From CAZUHB01 sp964620445 (GTDB lineage: Bacteria > Planctomycetota > B15-G4 > CAYZWU01): DNA of 64,000 bases. The position numbers and the translations under genes were made by a program. Below the pieces are notes generated by a model that was not told where the DNA came from, made no database searches, and saw only the letters and a program-made list of their open reading frames with translations. Of this stretch, positions 24,753 through 32,358 are shown in pieces. The DNA is taken from NCBI GenBank assembly GCA_964620445.1, contig CAZUHB010000001.1, forward strand, positions 196,652-260,651, in the 5' to 3' direction. Each line of letters opens with the position of its first letter. The first letter of the stretch is position 1.

Positions 24753-26935
24753 TACTGTTCGCCCATTCCGTCGTCTTCGGATTTCATCGGCTCGAGGTAC
24801 TCGGCGTCGACCTCGCCCGATGCGGGTTCGGCCAGCGAGGGGATCTCGAAGACATACTTCATCCCCGCGTCGACCACGGCCTTGTCAGCGTCTGTGTATT
24901 CGAAATCGGGATCGAAGATCCTCACCTTGCCGGTGAGTTTCTCGACCTCCTGTTTCTTCTTCTTGGAGATCTCGTCGAGGTTGGCGAAGTCGTCGCCGAT
25001 GATGTGGGGCGTGATGAACACGTAAAGGTTCACCTTCCGCTGCGTCTCGCTCGTGCTCCGGAAGAGCCACCCGATCAAGGGAAGGTCGCCGAGGAAGGGT
25101 ACCTTGGACGACGCCTCGGTCACGTTGTCTGTCAGAACACCGCCGACGATCATCGTGTGCCCGTCGGGGATGGTCACGTGGGTCTCGATGGTACGCGTCG
25201 ATTTCGGCGGCGGGCTCAAGGTCGATGCCTCGTCGAAGCTGGAGACCTCGATGTTGACATAGAGCTTGAGATAATTGCCTGCCGAGATCGAGGGCGAGAT
25301 CTGCAGCGTGATACCCGCTTCCTCGAATTCGTCGAACGAGGTCTGGTCCGAATTGGTGCCCTGCGACGTGGTGAACGTGGGCTGTTCGTCGAGATTCGTG
25401 ATGAGCGCTTCCTCGTTGTCGTTGGTGAGCACCGACGGCATGGAGAGGATATTGGAATTCTGGGTCTGGTCCAGCATGTAGAGCAGGAAGGGGATGGCGA
25501 AGTCCTGGCCGTTGAAGATACCGCCGGTGAAACCTGTCCCGATCGACGGAACCCTCTGGTTGGGAAAGCCGGTGTCCGGATCAGTGGTGAACTCGGAGAG
25601 TCCGAAGCTCGAGAAGCCCCACGGCCTGGTGTAGTCATCGGTAATCAGATTGCCGTCGGCGTCGACCTTGAGGTCGAGTCCGGCGAGCTCCACGCCGAGC
25701 GCCTCGTCGATCCGGTCGGTGAGCTCCACGGCAGCGCACTCGATCAGCACCTGGCGGCGCCGCACATCGATCTTCTTGATCACCTCGAGGAGCTGGGCGT
25801 ACTTGGTCTTGGAGGCGGTGATGATGAGCGAGTTGGACGGCTCGTCGGCCACCACGTGGGCGGGCGCCTCGAGGCTGCCCGGCTGGACAGTGCCGCCCGC
25901 GCCCGGGGGGCGCGCCGTGCCCTGCTGATTCTGCCCCTCGATCAACTCCTTCAGCACCTCCTCCATGTCGGCCGCCAGAGTGTTCTTGAGGCGGTAGACG
26001 TGGATGTCTCCCCTCGGATCGACTTCGATGTCGAGGATGTCGATCCAGTTGGCGATGCGGGCCACGTCGGATTCCGACCCGGTGAAGAGGAGAGAGTTGG
26101 TGCGCGGTTCGGCGATGATCTTCGGTTCCGGTTCGCGCAGGATTCCGCCGCCGCGCGCCTGGGGCTGCTGGCCGGGGCGGAGGTTCTGGGCCGCCTGCAT
26201 CAGGTTGGTGAGGACCGGCTCGAGCTCGTCCGCCACGGCGTAGAGGAGCTCGCGCTTTTCCATCTTCACATCGGGCTCGAAGGGGGGAACGTCCATGAGC
26301 GTGATCAGCTTGGAAATACCCCACACCTTTGTTGCAAAGCTGGTGATGACCAGGGAGTTCGCGTTTTCCACGGGCCGGATCGACTCGAGGCTCATGGCGC
26401 CCTGGCCCACGAGGGACGAGAGGGAGGAGATCATGTCGCGCGCAGCGATGTACTTGAGCGGGATCGTCGTGGTGATCAGCATCCCGGGGTTGTCTTTGTA
26501 CTTGTCGAGCATCTCGCGCGCGATCACCGGGGCCTGGGACTGGATCATGCCGCTGCGCGGGCCGGTGCCGAGTTTCTGGACAGTGATGAAGTAGGGAGCT
26601 TCCTCGGGACCGTAAGAGGAGCAGATGAACTCGTAGCTCACCATGACCGATTGAAAATATTCGAAGAAACTCTTCTTGTCCCGTTTGACACGCTGCACGC
26701 CGAGGATGACGATCATCTGCCCCTCGACTTCCTGCTTGTTGTATTTGATCGGAAAGCCGGTGATCTCTTTGCAGAGATCGATCAGTTCCTCGATCGGCGC
26801 GCCATTGGTTTCGTCGAACTGAAGATAATAATAATCTTCGTCCAGAGTTATGTCGTAATGTTCTTGGGCGGCGAGATCCGAAACGAGAAAACCCACCAAG
26901 AGCAGCGGAAGGAGCGTGAAAGGGATCGGTTTCAT
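24752..26935 (-). CDS. gspD: Type II secretion secretin GspD
   Basis: GspD forms the outer-membrane channel. The 727-residue precursor begins with a signal peptide (MKPIPFTLLPLLLVGFLVSDLAA). N-terminal N-domains follow, with repeated strands such as IPLKYIAARDMISSLSSL, VYRLKNTLAADMEEVLKEL and NSLIITASKTKYAQLLEVI. The secretin domain contains VLTNDNEEALITNLDEQPTF, TIPDGHTMIVGGVL and the signature VPFLGDLPLIGWLFR. A C-terminal acidic extension of ~100 residues could be a pilotin-binding tail. ATG 26935 is selected for the signal peptide; GGAGG lies 11 bases upstream. It is first in the operon and preceded by a clear promoter. Confidence 0.96.
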   Translation of the reverse strand: MKPIPFTLLPLLLVGFLVSDLAAQEHYDITLDEDYYYLQFDETNGAPIEELIDLCKEITGFPIKYNKQEVEGQMIVILGVQRVKRDKKSFFEYFQSVMVSYEFICSSYGPEEAPYFITVQKLGTGPRSGMIQSQAPVIAREMLDKYKDNPGMLITTTIPLKYIAARDMISSLSSLVGQGAMSLESIRPVENANSLVITSFATKVWGISKLITLMDVPPFEPDVKMEKRELLYAVADELEPVLTNLMQAAQNLRPGQQPQARGGGILREPEPKIIAEPRTNSLLFTGSESDVARIANWIDILDIEVDPRGDIHVYRLKNTLAADMEEVLKELIEGQNQQGTARPPGAGGTVQPGSLEAPAHVVADEPSNSLIITASKTKYAQLLEVIKKIDVRRRQVLIECAAVELTDRIDEALGVELAGLDLKVDADGNLITDDYTRPWGFSSFGLSEFTTDPDTGFPNQRVPSIGTGFTGGIFNGQDFAIPFLLYMLDQTQNSNILSMPSVLTNDNEEALITNLDEQPTFTTSQGTNSDQTSFDEFEEAGITLQISPSISAGNYLKLYVNIEVSSFDEASTLSPPPKSTRTIETHVTIPDGHTMIVGGVLTDNVTEASSKVPFLGDLPLIGWLFRSTSETQRKVNLYVFITPHIIGDDFANLDEISKKKKQEVEKLTGKVRIFDPDFEYTDADKAVVDAGMKYVFEIPSLAEPASGEVDAEYLEPMKSEDDGMGEQ

Positions 26936-26993
26936 CCCGGAACATCCTCCAGTAGAGTGTTTCAATTTTTGCCCCAACGTCTTTAATTGGCAG

Positions 26994-27022
26994 AACATAC
27001 AGGCGCTGCGTCGAGATGTCAA
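26994..27022 (-). promoter_or_regulatory. Sigma-70 promoter for the gsp operon
   Basis: On the minus strand TTGACA (27022-27017) is a perfect -35 and TATGTT (26999-26994) a fair -10, with exactly 17 bases between. Transcription would begin ~50 bases before gspD ATG 26935. This is one of the best promoters in the window and points to constitutive expression of the secretion operon. Confidence 0.7.
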
Positions 27023-27558
27023 CCTCCACGGATATTTTGCATTTCAGAAGACCGCGCCCAATGAATTCGAATCTTGGACCGGGCCGGGGGGAGAGATATT
27101 CCTCGAATCGAGGAAAAGTGGGCGTGTTATCAAGACTTGATTCGCTGAACAGGGAATCATGGAGAAAGGTATTGCCTCTTGGGGCCTTCCACGAACAGAC
27201 TCGCTCTTGAAATTTGATACAGGTCGCTGTTTGATAACGCTCCCTTGGACCGAGCCTCGACAGTGTTGGTCCCGGTCAAGGATCTTTGGTCGCGAAACTC
27301 ATTTGAAATGAAACTGGCGAGTGTGGGACGTCGGCGGAGTGCATCTGTTGATATCAAAACTTTTTTTGAAAACGGAGTGCCTTTGTTTCTCAGATATCAA
27401 CTTTGTTTTATTCAAAAAGGTCATCGACACGTCGAAGGGAATGGCCACCAGATCAGAGTGTGCTGAATTGAATTTTCGTTAAGGGCATGGTCCAAGCCTT
27501 CCATTCCGGCCCTTGGAAATTAACCCGGAAGGCCCACCAGTTTTTAGGAGAGATTCAC
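27023..27558. other. Gene-poor, AT-richer region between gspD and the small 27.5-kb transcript
   Basis: I find no supportable gene here. Short open frames exist on both strands but lack ribosome sites and family resemblance. A near-palindrome TCCTCGA/TCGAGGA is present around 27100. Two similar short segments (GATATCAA...CTTT at about 27350 and 27393) look like a degenerate duplication. From 27481 the sequence can form alternative stems (AAGGGC/GCCCTT, TCCAAG/CTTGGA, GCCTTCC/GGAAGGC), consistent with a structured leader for the small gene that follows. Confidence 0.5.
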
Positions 27559-27774
27559 ATGAAAAAGAAGAAACGAAGACGGCTGAGGGATAGGTCAGCG
27601 AGTGGGGATGGGGGAGACGTGGAACGACGGGATCGACGCTTCAAAATGTTTATCATCGACTTTGAAGGCCATTCTGAAAAACCCCTCGAGGGGGGGAGTG
27701 CTGTCCCCCCCCTGAGGGTGGCCTCGAAGCTGTTTGGTAAGCTCTTCAGGCCATTCTTCCGTAAACCGCGATAG
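27559..27774 (+). CDS. Possible small basic protein (71 residues), or part of a structured RNA
   Basis: ATG 27559 has a well-placed AGGAG (27546-27550, eight-base spacing). The 71-residue product is strongly basic at the N-terminus (MKKKKRRRLRDRS), has a short hydrophobic patch (FKMFIIDFEG) and a basic C-terminus (KLFRPFFRKPR). I recognise no family. The frame runs through a very strong hairpin (27681-27719) with G7/C8 arms, which is unusual inside a coding region and leaves open a non-coding RNA. A perfect terminator follows seven bases after the stop, so the region is almost certainly transcribed. Confidence 0.4.
   Translation: MKKKKRRRLRDRSASGDGGDVERRDRRFKMFIIDFEGHSEKPLEGGSAVPPLRVASKLFGKLFRPFFRKPR
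27681..27719 (+). other. G/C-run hairpin inside the small transcript
   Basis: ACCCCTCGAGGGGGGGA (27681-27697) pairs with TCCCCCCCCTGAGGGT (27704-27719) around a six-base loop, nearly perfectly. It would be extremely stable as RNA. Confidence 0.8.
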
Positions 27775-27780
27775 TCTATT

Positions 27781-27826
27781 AAGGCCTGCCACATTTGGAC
27801 AATGAAAAAATGTGGCAGGCCTTTTT
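27781..27826 (+). terminator. Intrinsic terminator of the small transcript
   Basis: The perfect 14-base arms AAGGCCTGCCACAT (27781-27794) and ATGTGGCAGGCCTT (27810-27823) enclose a 15-base loop and are followed by a T run. The T run on the right marks the plus strand as the terminated one. Confidence 0.9.
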
Positions 27827-27975
27827 CGTTGAGTTAATTGATGTATAACTTGTTGTGATTTAACGTACTATGATGTCTCTGAAGGGGTCCTGTTATGAAG
27901 ATTTTTGTGAATCGAATCCCCTTGATCGCCCCTGAGTATTAATATCGAATCCTGTGATTGTCAAACGGTCATCTC

Positions 27976-28131
27976 TTACTGTCCAGATTTGTCGATTCGT
28001 TTCGTTACCAAATATCCTGCTCCTGTTTCTGAATAGAATCTCCATTCGCCATTTGGGTCTTGGGGCTTGAAATCGGTACGATTGAGCTGTTTTATGGGGC
28101 CTTCCCGGACAGGAGTCTCGAAAATTCTCCT
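27976..28131 (-). other. 51-codon open stretch without a start, possible gene remnant
   Basis: On the minus strand a frame between two stops encodes 51 residues of protein-like composition, including DPNGEWRFYSETGAGYLVTK and ending KRIDKSGQ. It has no usable start codon. It might be the 3' end of a decayed gene lying just upstream of the mrp-like operon, but coincidence is quite possible. Confidence 0.2.
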
Positions 28132-28151
28132 TCATAATGTGGAGCGAGGAG

Positions 28152-28658
28152 ATGAGCTTTATTTATACATTTCTGTTGATGGCAGGATTCTGGCTCCTTC
28201 TCTCGGGCAAGGTCGACGCCTTCCACCTGTCCCTCGGATTTGTCTGCTGTCTCGTGGTCAGTCTCGTTTCCAAGGACCTGCTCTTCGAGGACAAAAAAGA
28301 AAAGGACCGGATCGGCATCGCGTGGCGTTTCACCTGGTATCTGCCCTGGCTCTTCTGGCAGATTCTGCTGGCCAATTTCCATGTGGCCTACCTGACCCTC
28401 CACCCGCGCATGAAGGAGAAGATCGATCCGCGCATCGTCCGTTTCAAGACGCGCTTGAAGAATGACCTGGCCAAGGTGACCTTCGCCAACTCGATCACGC
28501 TCACTCCCGGGACGATCACGGTACGGATCGTGGACGACGAGTTCGTGGTGCACGCCATCAGCAAGACGGCGGCCGGTGATCTCCCCGGAGACGACATTCC
28601 CGCCAAGATGGAAGATCATGTCCGCCGCGTTTTCCTGAAAACGCGCAGGGGGAATTGA
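28152..28658 (+). CDS. mrpE: Mrp-type Na+/H+ antiporter subunit E
   Basis: The 168-residue product matches MrpE/MnhE: an N-terminal pair of membrane helices (FIYTFLLMAGFWLLLSG, LSLGFVCCLVVSL), then WYLPWLFWQILLANFHVAYLTLHP and SITLTPGTITV, the best conserved family motif. It is a small accessory subunit of a multisubunit cation/proton antiporter in the inner membrane. ATG 28152 is used because GGAG lies seven bases before it. It begins a run of eleven closely spaced genes to 36027. Confidence 0.92.
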   Translation: MSFIYTFLLMAGFWLLLSGKVDAFHLSLGFVCCLVVSLVSKDLLFEDKKEKDRIGIAWRFTWYLPWLFWQILLANFHVAYLTLHPRMKEKIDPRIVRFKTRLKNDLAKVTFANSITLTPGTITVRIVDDEFVVHAISKTAAGDLPGDDIPAKMEDHVRRVFLKTRRGN

Positions 28659-28661
28659 GCC

Positions 28662-28976
28662 ATGGAATCCTTCCTGATCGCTGTCGGTGTGGGGCTCCTG
28701 GGCATTATGTTCCTGCCCCTCTACAGGGTGGTGGCCGGGCCCACGGCGATCGACCGGATCATGGGCGTCAACGTGATCGGCACCAAGACCACCGTGCTGC
28801 TCGTGATCATCGGCGTGATCTACGCGCGTGTCGAGATGTTCGTCGACATCGCGCTCGCCTACGCCCTGCTCAATTTCATCGCCGCCCTGGCGGCGTCCCG
28901 TTTTTTTCAGCACCGCCGCCGTCTGGCGCCGAGGGCTTTCGGCCGCGACGATCACGGCGAAGGAGGTGCCCCATGA
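28662..28976 (+). CDS. mrpF: Mrp-type antiporter subunit F
   Basis: The 104-residue product has three membrane helices and the conserved MrpF core RVVAGPTAIDRIMGVNVIGT, followed by DIALAYALLNFIAALAASRF. It ends with a short charged tail. It starts three bases after mrpE and its stop overlaps the mrpG start as ATGA, typical of translational coupling in this family. Confidence 0.93.
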   Translation: MESFLIAVGVGLLGIMFLPLYRVVAGPTAIDRIMGVNVIGTKTTVLLVIIGVIYARVEMFVDIALAYALLNFIAALAASRFFQHRRRLAPRAFGRDDHGEGGAP

Positions 28977-29332
28977 TCGAGGTGATCTCCATCGTGCTCA
29001 TCAGCGCGGGATTCCTTTTCTTTTTCGCCACCTCGGTGGGGGTGGTCAGGCTGCCCGATTTCTACTGCCGGATGCACGCCGCGGGCAAAGGCGACACGCT
29101 CTCCACGGTTTTGATCCTCACCGGCCTCGCTCTCTACAACGTCAATCACTTTTCGGGCGACACCCTGCTCGTGAGTGTCAAGATCATGTTCATTGCGGTC
29201 TTCATCTTTCTGGCGAGCCCCACCGCGAGTCACGCCATCCTCGACGCGGGATTCGAGTCGGGCGCCGAACCATGGACGAGGGACCCATCCGGCCGGAAGG
29301 CGGAAGGCGACGGGGAAGGAGACGGCTCATGA
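28973..29332 (+). CDS. mrpG: Mrp-type antiporter subunit G
   Basis: The 119-residue product has three membrane helices and the MrpG motif GVVRLPDFYCRMHAAGKGDTLSTVLIL, with SPTASHAI near the end of the membrane region. It carries an unusual soluble tail of ~30 residues rich in Gly/Glu/Asp. It is coupled by four-base overlaps to the genes on both sides. Confidence 0.93.
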   Translation: MIEVISIVLISAGFLFFFATSVGVVRLPDFYCRMHAAGKGDTLSTVLILTGLALYNVNHFSGDTLLVSVKIMFIAVFIFLASPTASHAILDAGFESGAEPWTRDPSGRKAEGDGEGDGS

Positions 29333-29574
29333 TCTGGCAATTCGATCTCGTCATCCTCCTTCTCGTGGTGATCTGCGCCGTTGCGGCCATTCACGTGAAG
29401 GACCTGCTGAGCGCGGCCATCATCCTCGGCGCCTACAGCTTTCTCATGTGCCTCCTCTGGACCGAGATGGCTGCCGTGGACGTGGCCTTCACCGAGGCGG
29501 CCGTGGGCGCGGGCGTGAGCACCGTGTTTTTTGTCGCCGCCGTCTTTCGAACCACGAGGAGGACCAAAGATTGA
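29329..29574 (+). CDS. MbhD/MrpA C-terminal-like small membrane subunit (DUF4040 type)
   Basis: An 81-residue protein with two or three membrane helices and the segment LSAAIILGAYSFLMCLLWTEM followed by AVDVAFTEAAVGAGVSTVFF. This matches the piece that is the C-terminal part of MrpA in Firmicutes and a separate subunit (MbhD) in membrane-bound hydrogenases. It is placed exactly where Mbh operons have it, after the G subunit and before B. ATGA and TTGA overlaps couple it to its neighbours. No full-length MrpA exists in the cluster. Confidence 0.85.
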   Translation: MIWQFDLVILLLVVICAVAAIHVKDLLSAAIILGAYSFLMCLLWTEMAAVDVAFTEAAVGAGVSTVFFVAAVFRTTRRTKD

Positions 29575-30326
29575 AGATCATCTGCTTCATCGCAGTCGTG
29601 ATCACCGGGATCCTGCTCATCATCGCCGCCGATGATTTCCCCGACTGGGGCGATCCCCAATCCCCGGCGAGCACCCACCTGTCGCCCCATTTCATCACCG
29701 AGGCCGTCAACGAGACGCAGGTGCCCAACATCGTGACCGCCGTACTCGCCGACTACAGGGGCTTCGACACGATGTTCGAGACCGCGGTGATCTTCGCGGC
29801 CGGCATCGCGGTGATCTTCGTGCTCCGCACCTACGACCGCAAGCGGCAGACTGTTCCGGAGGAGAGGTCGTCCGAACTGGTTCGCCAGGACATCATCGTG
29901 CAGAACGTGGCGCGCATCGTGTTCCCCTTCATCCAGCTTTTCGCGCTCTACGTGGTCATGCACGGACACCACAGCCCGGGCGGCGGGTTTCAGGGGGGAG
30001 TCATGCTCGGCGCGAGTTTCATCCTCCTCGCCATCAGCTACAACCTGGGCAAGATCTTCTCGCGCATGAAAGAGAGGACGAGCATCATCCAGGGCAACGC
30101 CGGGGTGCTCGTTTACGCGGGGATCGGCGCCTTCTGCCTCTGCGTGGGTGCGAATTTTCTCGACTACGACGGGCTGGCGGCCGTGCTGCCCGCCTCCGAG
30201 AAGGATATGGCCCGTTCCCACGGGATGCTGGGGATCGAGATCGGCGTTGCGCTCGCCGTGATGGCCATCATGGTGGCGATCTACGCCAATCTCTCTTCTC
30301 GCGGAAAATATGACAAGGGGCTCTAG
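29571..30326 (+). CDS. mrpB: Mrp-type antiporter subunit B with MbhE-like N-terminal region
   Basis: The 251-residue protein is longer than a plain MrpB (~140 residues). The N-terminal ~90 residues (one helix, then HFITEAVNETQVPNIVTAVLADYRGFDTMFE) match the MbhE/MrpA-end segment. The C-terminal part is MrpB with the signature GHHSPGGGFQGG and several helices. It thus combines two pieces that are separate in Mbh complexes. It starts with TTG 29571, overlapping the preceding stop as TTGA. Confidence 0.88.
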   Translation: MKIICFIAVVITGILLIIAADDFPDWGDPQSPASTHLSPHFITEAVNETQVPNIVTAVLADYRGFDTMFETAVIFAAGIAVIFVLRTYDRKRQTVPEERSSELVRQDIIVQNVARIVFPFIQLFALYVVMHGHHSPGGGFQGGVMLGASFILLAISYNLGKIFSRMKERTSIIQGNAGVLVYAGIGAFCLCVGANFLDYDGLAAVLPASEKDMARSHGMLGIEIGVALAVMAIMVAIYANLSSRGKYDKGL

Positions 30327-30329
30327 GCG

Positions 30330-30779
30330 ATGGATCTGATCGTCGCAAAGTACAACTACTGGATCTACATCCTGCTGATGATGATCGGCCTCTACGCCAT
30401 GATCTCCAAGCGGAACCTGGTGAAGAAGATCATCGGCATGAACATCTTCCAGACGGCGATCATCCTCTTCTACGTGTCGATCGGCGCCAAGCGGGGCGGG
30501 ATGATTCCGATCGTCGAGCACGGCCACGATCACGGACACGCGGCAGCCGGCGATGCCGGCGCGGCCTCCGAAGGCGCGCATACCGCCGAGAGTGCGGCGC
30601 ACGCCGCGCTGAGCGCGATCGATCCCGCACATTACGTCAATCCCTTGCCCCACGTGCTCATGCTGACGGCGATCGTCGTGTCGGTGGCCACGCTCGGCGT
30701 GGCGCTCGCGCTCGCCCTGCGACTGTACAGACGCTACGGCACTCTCGAGGAGGACGAGATCCTGGAGCAGATCCGATGA
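30330..30779 (+). CDS. mrpC: Mrp-type antiporter subunit C (NuoK-like) with His-rich insertion
   Basis: MrpC is homologous to NuoK of complex I and forms part of the ion path. The three helices are present (IYILLMMIGLYAMI, KIIGMNIFQTAIILFYV, LMLTAIVVSVATLGVALALAL). The product is 149 residues, about 35 longer than usual, because of a His/Ala-rich loop between helices 2 and 3 (EHGHDHGHAAAGDAGAAS and further His residues) that could bind metal. Its stop overlaps the start of mrpD by four bases. Confidence 0.92.
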   Translation: MDLIVAKYNYWIYILLMMIGLYAMISKRNLVKKIIGMNIFQTAIILFYVSIGAKRGGMIPIVEHGHDHGHAAAGDAGAASEGAHTAESAAHAALSAIDPAHYVNPLPHVLMLTAIVVSVATLGVALALALRLYRRYGTLEEDEILEQIR

Positions 30780-32269
30780 GCGCGGCGACACAATATCCCA
30801 TCCTGCTCGTGGTCGTGCCCCTCCTGTCGGCGTTCTGCGTCAGCATCGTTGGTCTCTACCGGAAAGCTGTCTGTTTCTACATCACCCTCGGCGCGATGGC
30901 CGCGGCGCTCTGGGCTTCGGTCGCCACACTGCTCGAGGTGGTCGAGAATGGAACGATCCACTACCGACTCGGCGGGTGGCCGCCTCCCATGGGGATCGAG
31001 TACGTGATCGACCACCTGAACGGCATGGTGCTCGTCGTGGTCGCCTTCGTGGGATTCGTGACCGCTCTCTACTCGAAGAGATCGGTCGAGCAGGAGATCC
31101 CCGACAAGATCTCGCAGTTCTACACGCTCTACATCCTGCTCGTCACCGGCCTGCTCGGCATCACCGCGACGGGCGACGCCTTCAACCTCTACGTGCTCCT
31201 CGAGATCGCGGCGCTCACGAGCTACGCCCTGATCGCCAACGGCGAGGACCGCGCGCCCCTGGCGAGCTTCAACTACCTGATCCTCGGCACGATCGGCGCC
31301 TGCTTCTACCTCCTCGGCGTGGGCCACCTCTACATCATGACCGGGTCGCTCAACATGCCCGACCTGCAGCGGATCGTGGCCGGGCTCTACGAAACCAACG
31401 CGATCCAGATCGCCTTCATTCTGATCCTCGTGGGCGTGTGGGTCAAGATGGCCTTCTTTCCGGTGCACGGCTGGCTGCCCAATGCCTACACCTTCGCGCC
31501 GTCGGCCACGAGCTGCCTCATGGCGCCGCTCATGACCAAGGTGTCGGTCTACGTCATGATCCGCATCATGTTCTCCGTCTTTTCGCCGGACTTCACCTTC
31601 GAAGCCTTCGTGCTCCACAGGGTGATCGTCTGGCTCGCGGTGATCGCGATCGTGGCCGGGTCCCTGCGCGCCCTGGCGGAGAAGGATTTCAAGAAGATGC
31701 TCACCTACCTCATCGTGGCCGAGGTGGGCTACATGGTGGGGGGCGTGTGGCTCGCCAACAGGATGGGCATCACCGGCGCGGTCCTGCATATTCTCAACGA
31801 CGCCGTGATGACGCTCTGCCTCTTCATGGTGGCCGGCATCATCATGTACAAGAAAAAGTCCCACGCCATCGACGACATGAAGGGGCTCTTCCGCAAGATG
31901 CCCTTCACGATGGCGGCTTTCGTGGTCGGCGCCCTCGCCATGATCGGCGTGCCGCCCACGTGCGGTTTCTTCAGCAAGTGGTACCTGATCCTGGGCGCTG
32001 TCGATGCCGGGGAGTGGGGCTACCTCTGCGCGCTGCTCTTCTCGAGCCTGGTGAACGCCGTGCTTTTCTTCCGGATCATCGAGAAGGCCTATTTCGAAAA
32101 CGGGGCTCACGGGGAGGATCACCGATCGGCCGGGGAGGGCCGGCTCGACGAGGCGCCGCTCAGCATGCTCGTGCCGCTTCTCGTCGTGGCGGCGGCCCTG
32201 GTCGTGATCGGCCTCTTTACCGGCGTTATCGTGGACAGGGTGATTCAGTTCACCGTGCCCTTGTTATGA
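30776..32269 (+). CDS. mrpD: Mrp-type antiporter subunit D (first of three antiporter-like subunits)
   Basis: A 497-residue membrane protein of the NuoL/M/N-MrpA/D family with about 14 helices. Key proton-path residues are in place: Glu in YVLLEIAALTSY, Lys in VGVWVKMAFFPVHGWLPNAY, and the downstream Lys/His helices (EKDFKKMLTYLIVAEVGYM, AVLHILNDAVM). It probably couples proton flow to cation movement. Spacing is tight with mrpC. The 89-base gap to the next gene has no recognisable terminator. Confidence 0.93.
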   Translation: MSAATQYPILLVVVPLLSAFCVSIVGLYRKAVCFYITLGAMAAALWASVATLLEVVENGTIHYRLGGWPPPMGIEYVIDHLNGMVLVVVAFVGFVTALYSKRSVEQEIPDKISQFYTLYILLVTGLLGITATGDAFNLYVLLEIAALTSYALIANGEDRAPLASFNYLILGTIGACFYLLGVGHLYIMTGSLNMPDLQRIVAGLYETNAIQIAFILILVGVWVKMAFFPVHGWLPNAYTFAPSATSCLMAPLMTKVSVYVMIRIMFSVFSPDFTFEAFVLHRVIVWLAVIAIVAGSLRALAEKDFKKMLTYLIVAEVGYMVGGVWLANRMGITGAVLHILNDAVMTLCLFMVAGIIMYKKKSHAIDDMKGLFRKMPFTMAAFVVGALAMIGVPPTCGFFSKWYLILGAVDAGEWGYLCALLFSSLVNAVLFFRIIEKAYFENGAHGEDHRSAGEGRLDEAPLSMLVPLLVVAAALVVIGLFTGVIVDRVIQFTVPLL

Positions 32270-32358
32270 TCCTGACCGCGCCGGTGCCGCCGGCGTGATC
32301 GAATCCGATACCGGGGACGGTTTCGGATGGCAGACGAATCGATTCGAGTCTTTCGAGT

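Noticed and set aside
27157..27466. Small ORFs on both strands in the gene-poor gap
   Set aside because: They start with poor codons, lack ribosome sites and show no natural-looking sequence; kept only as a described gap.
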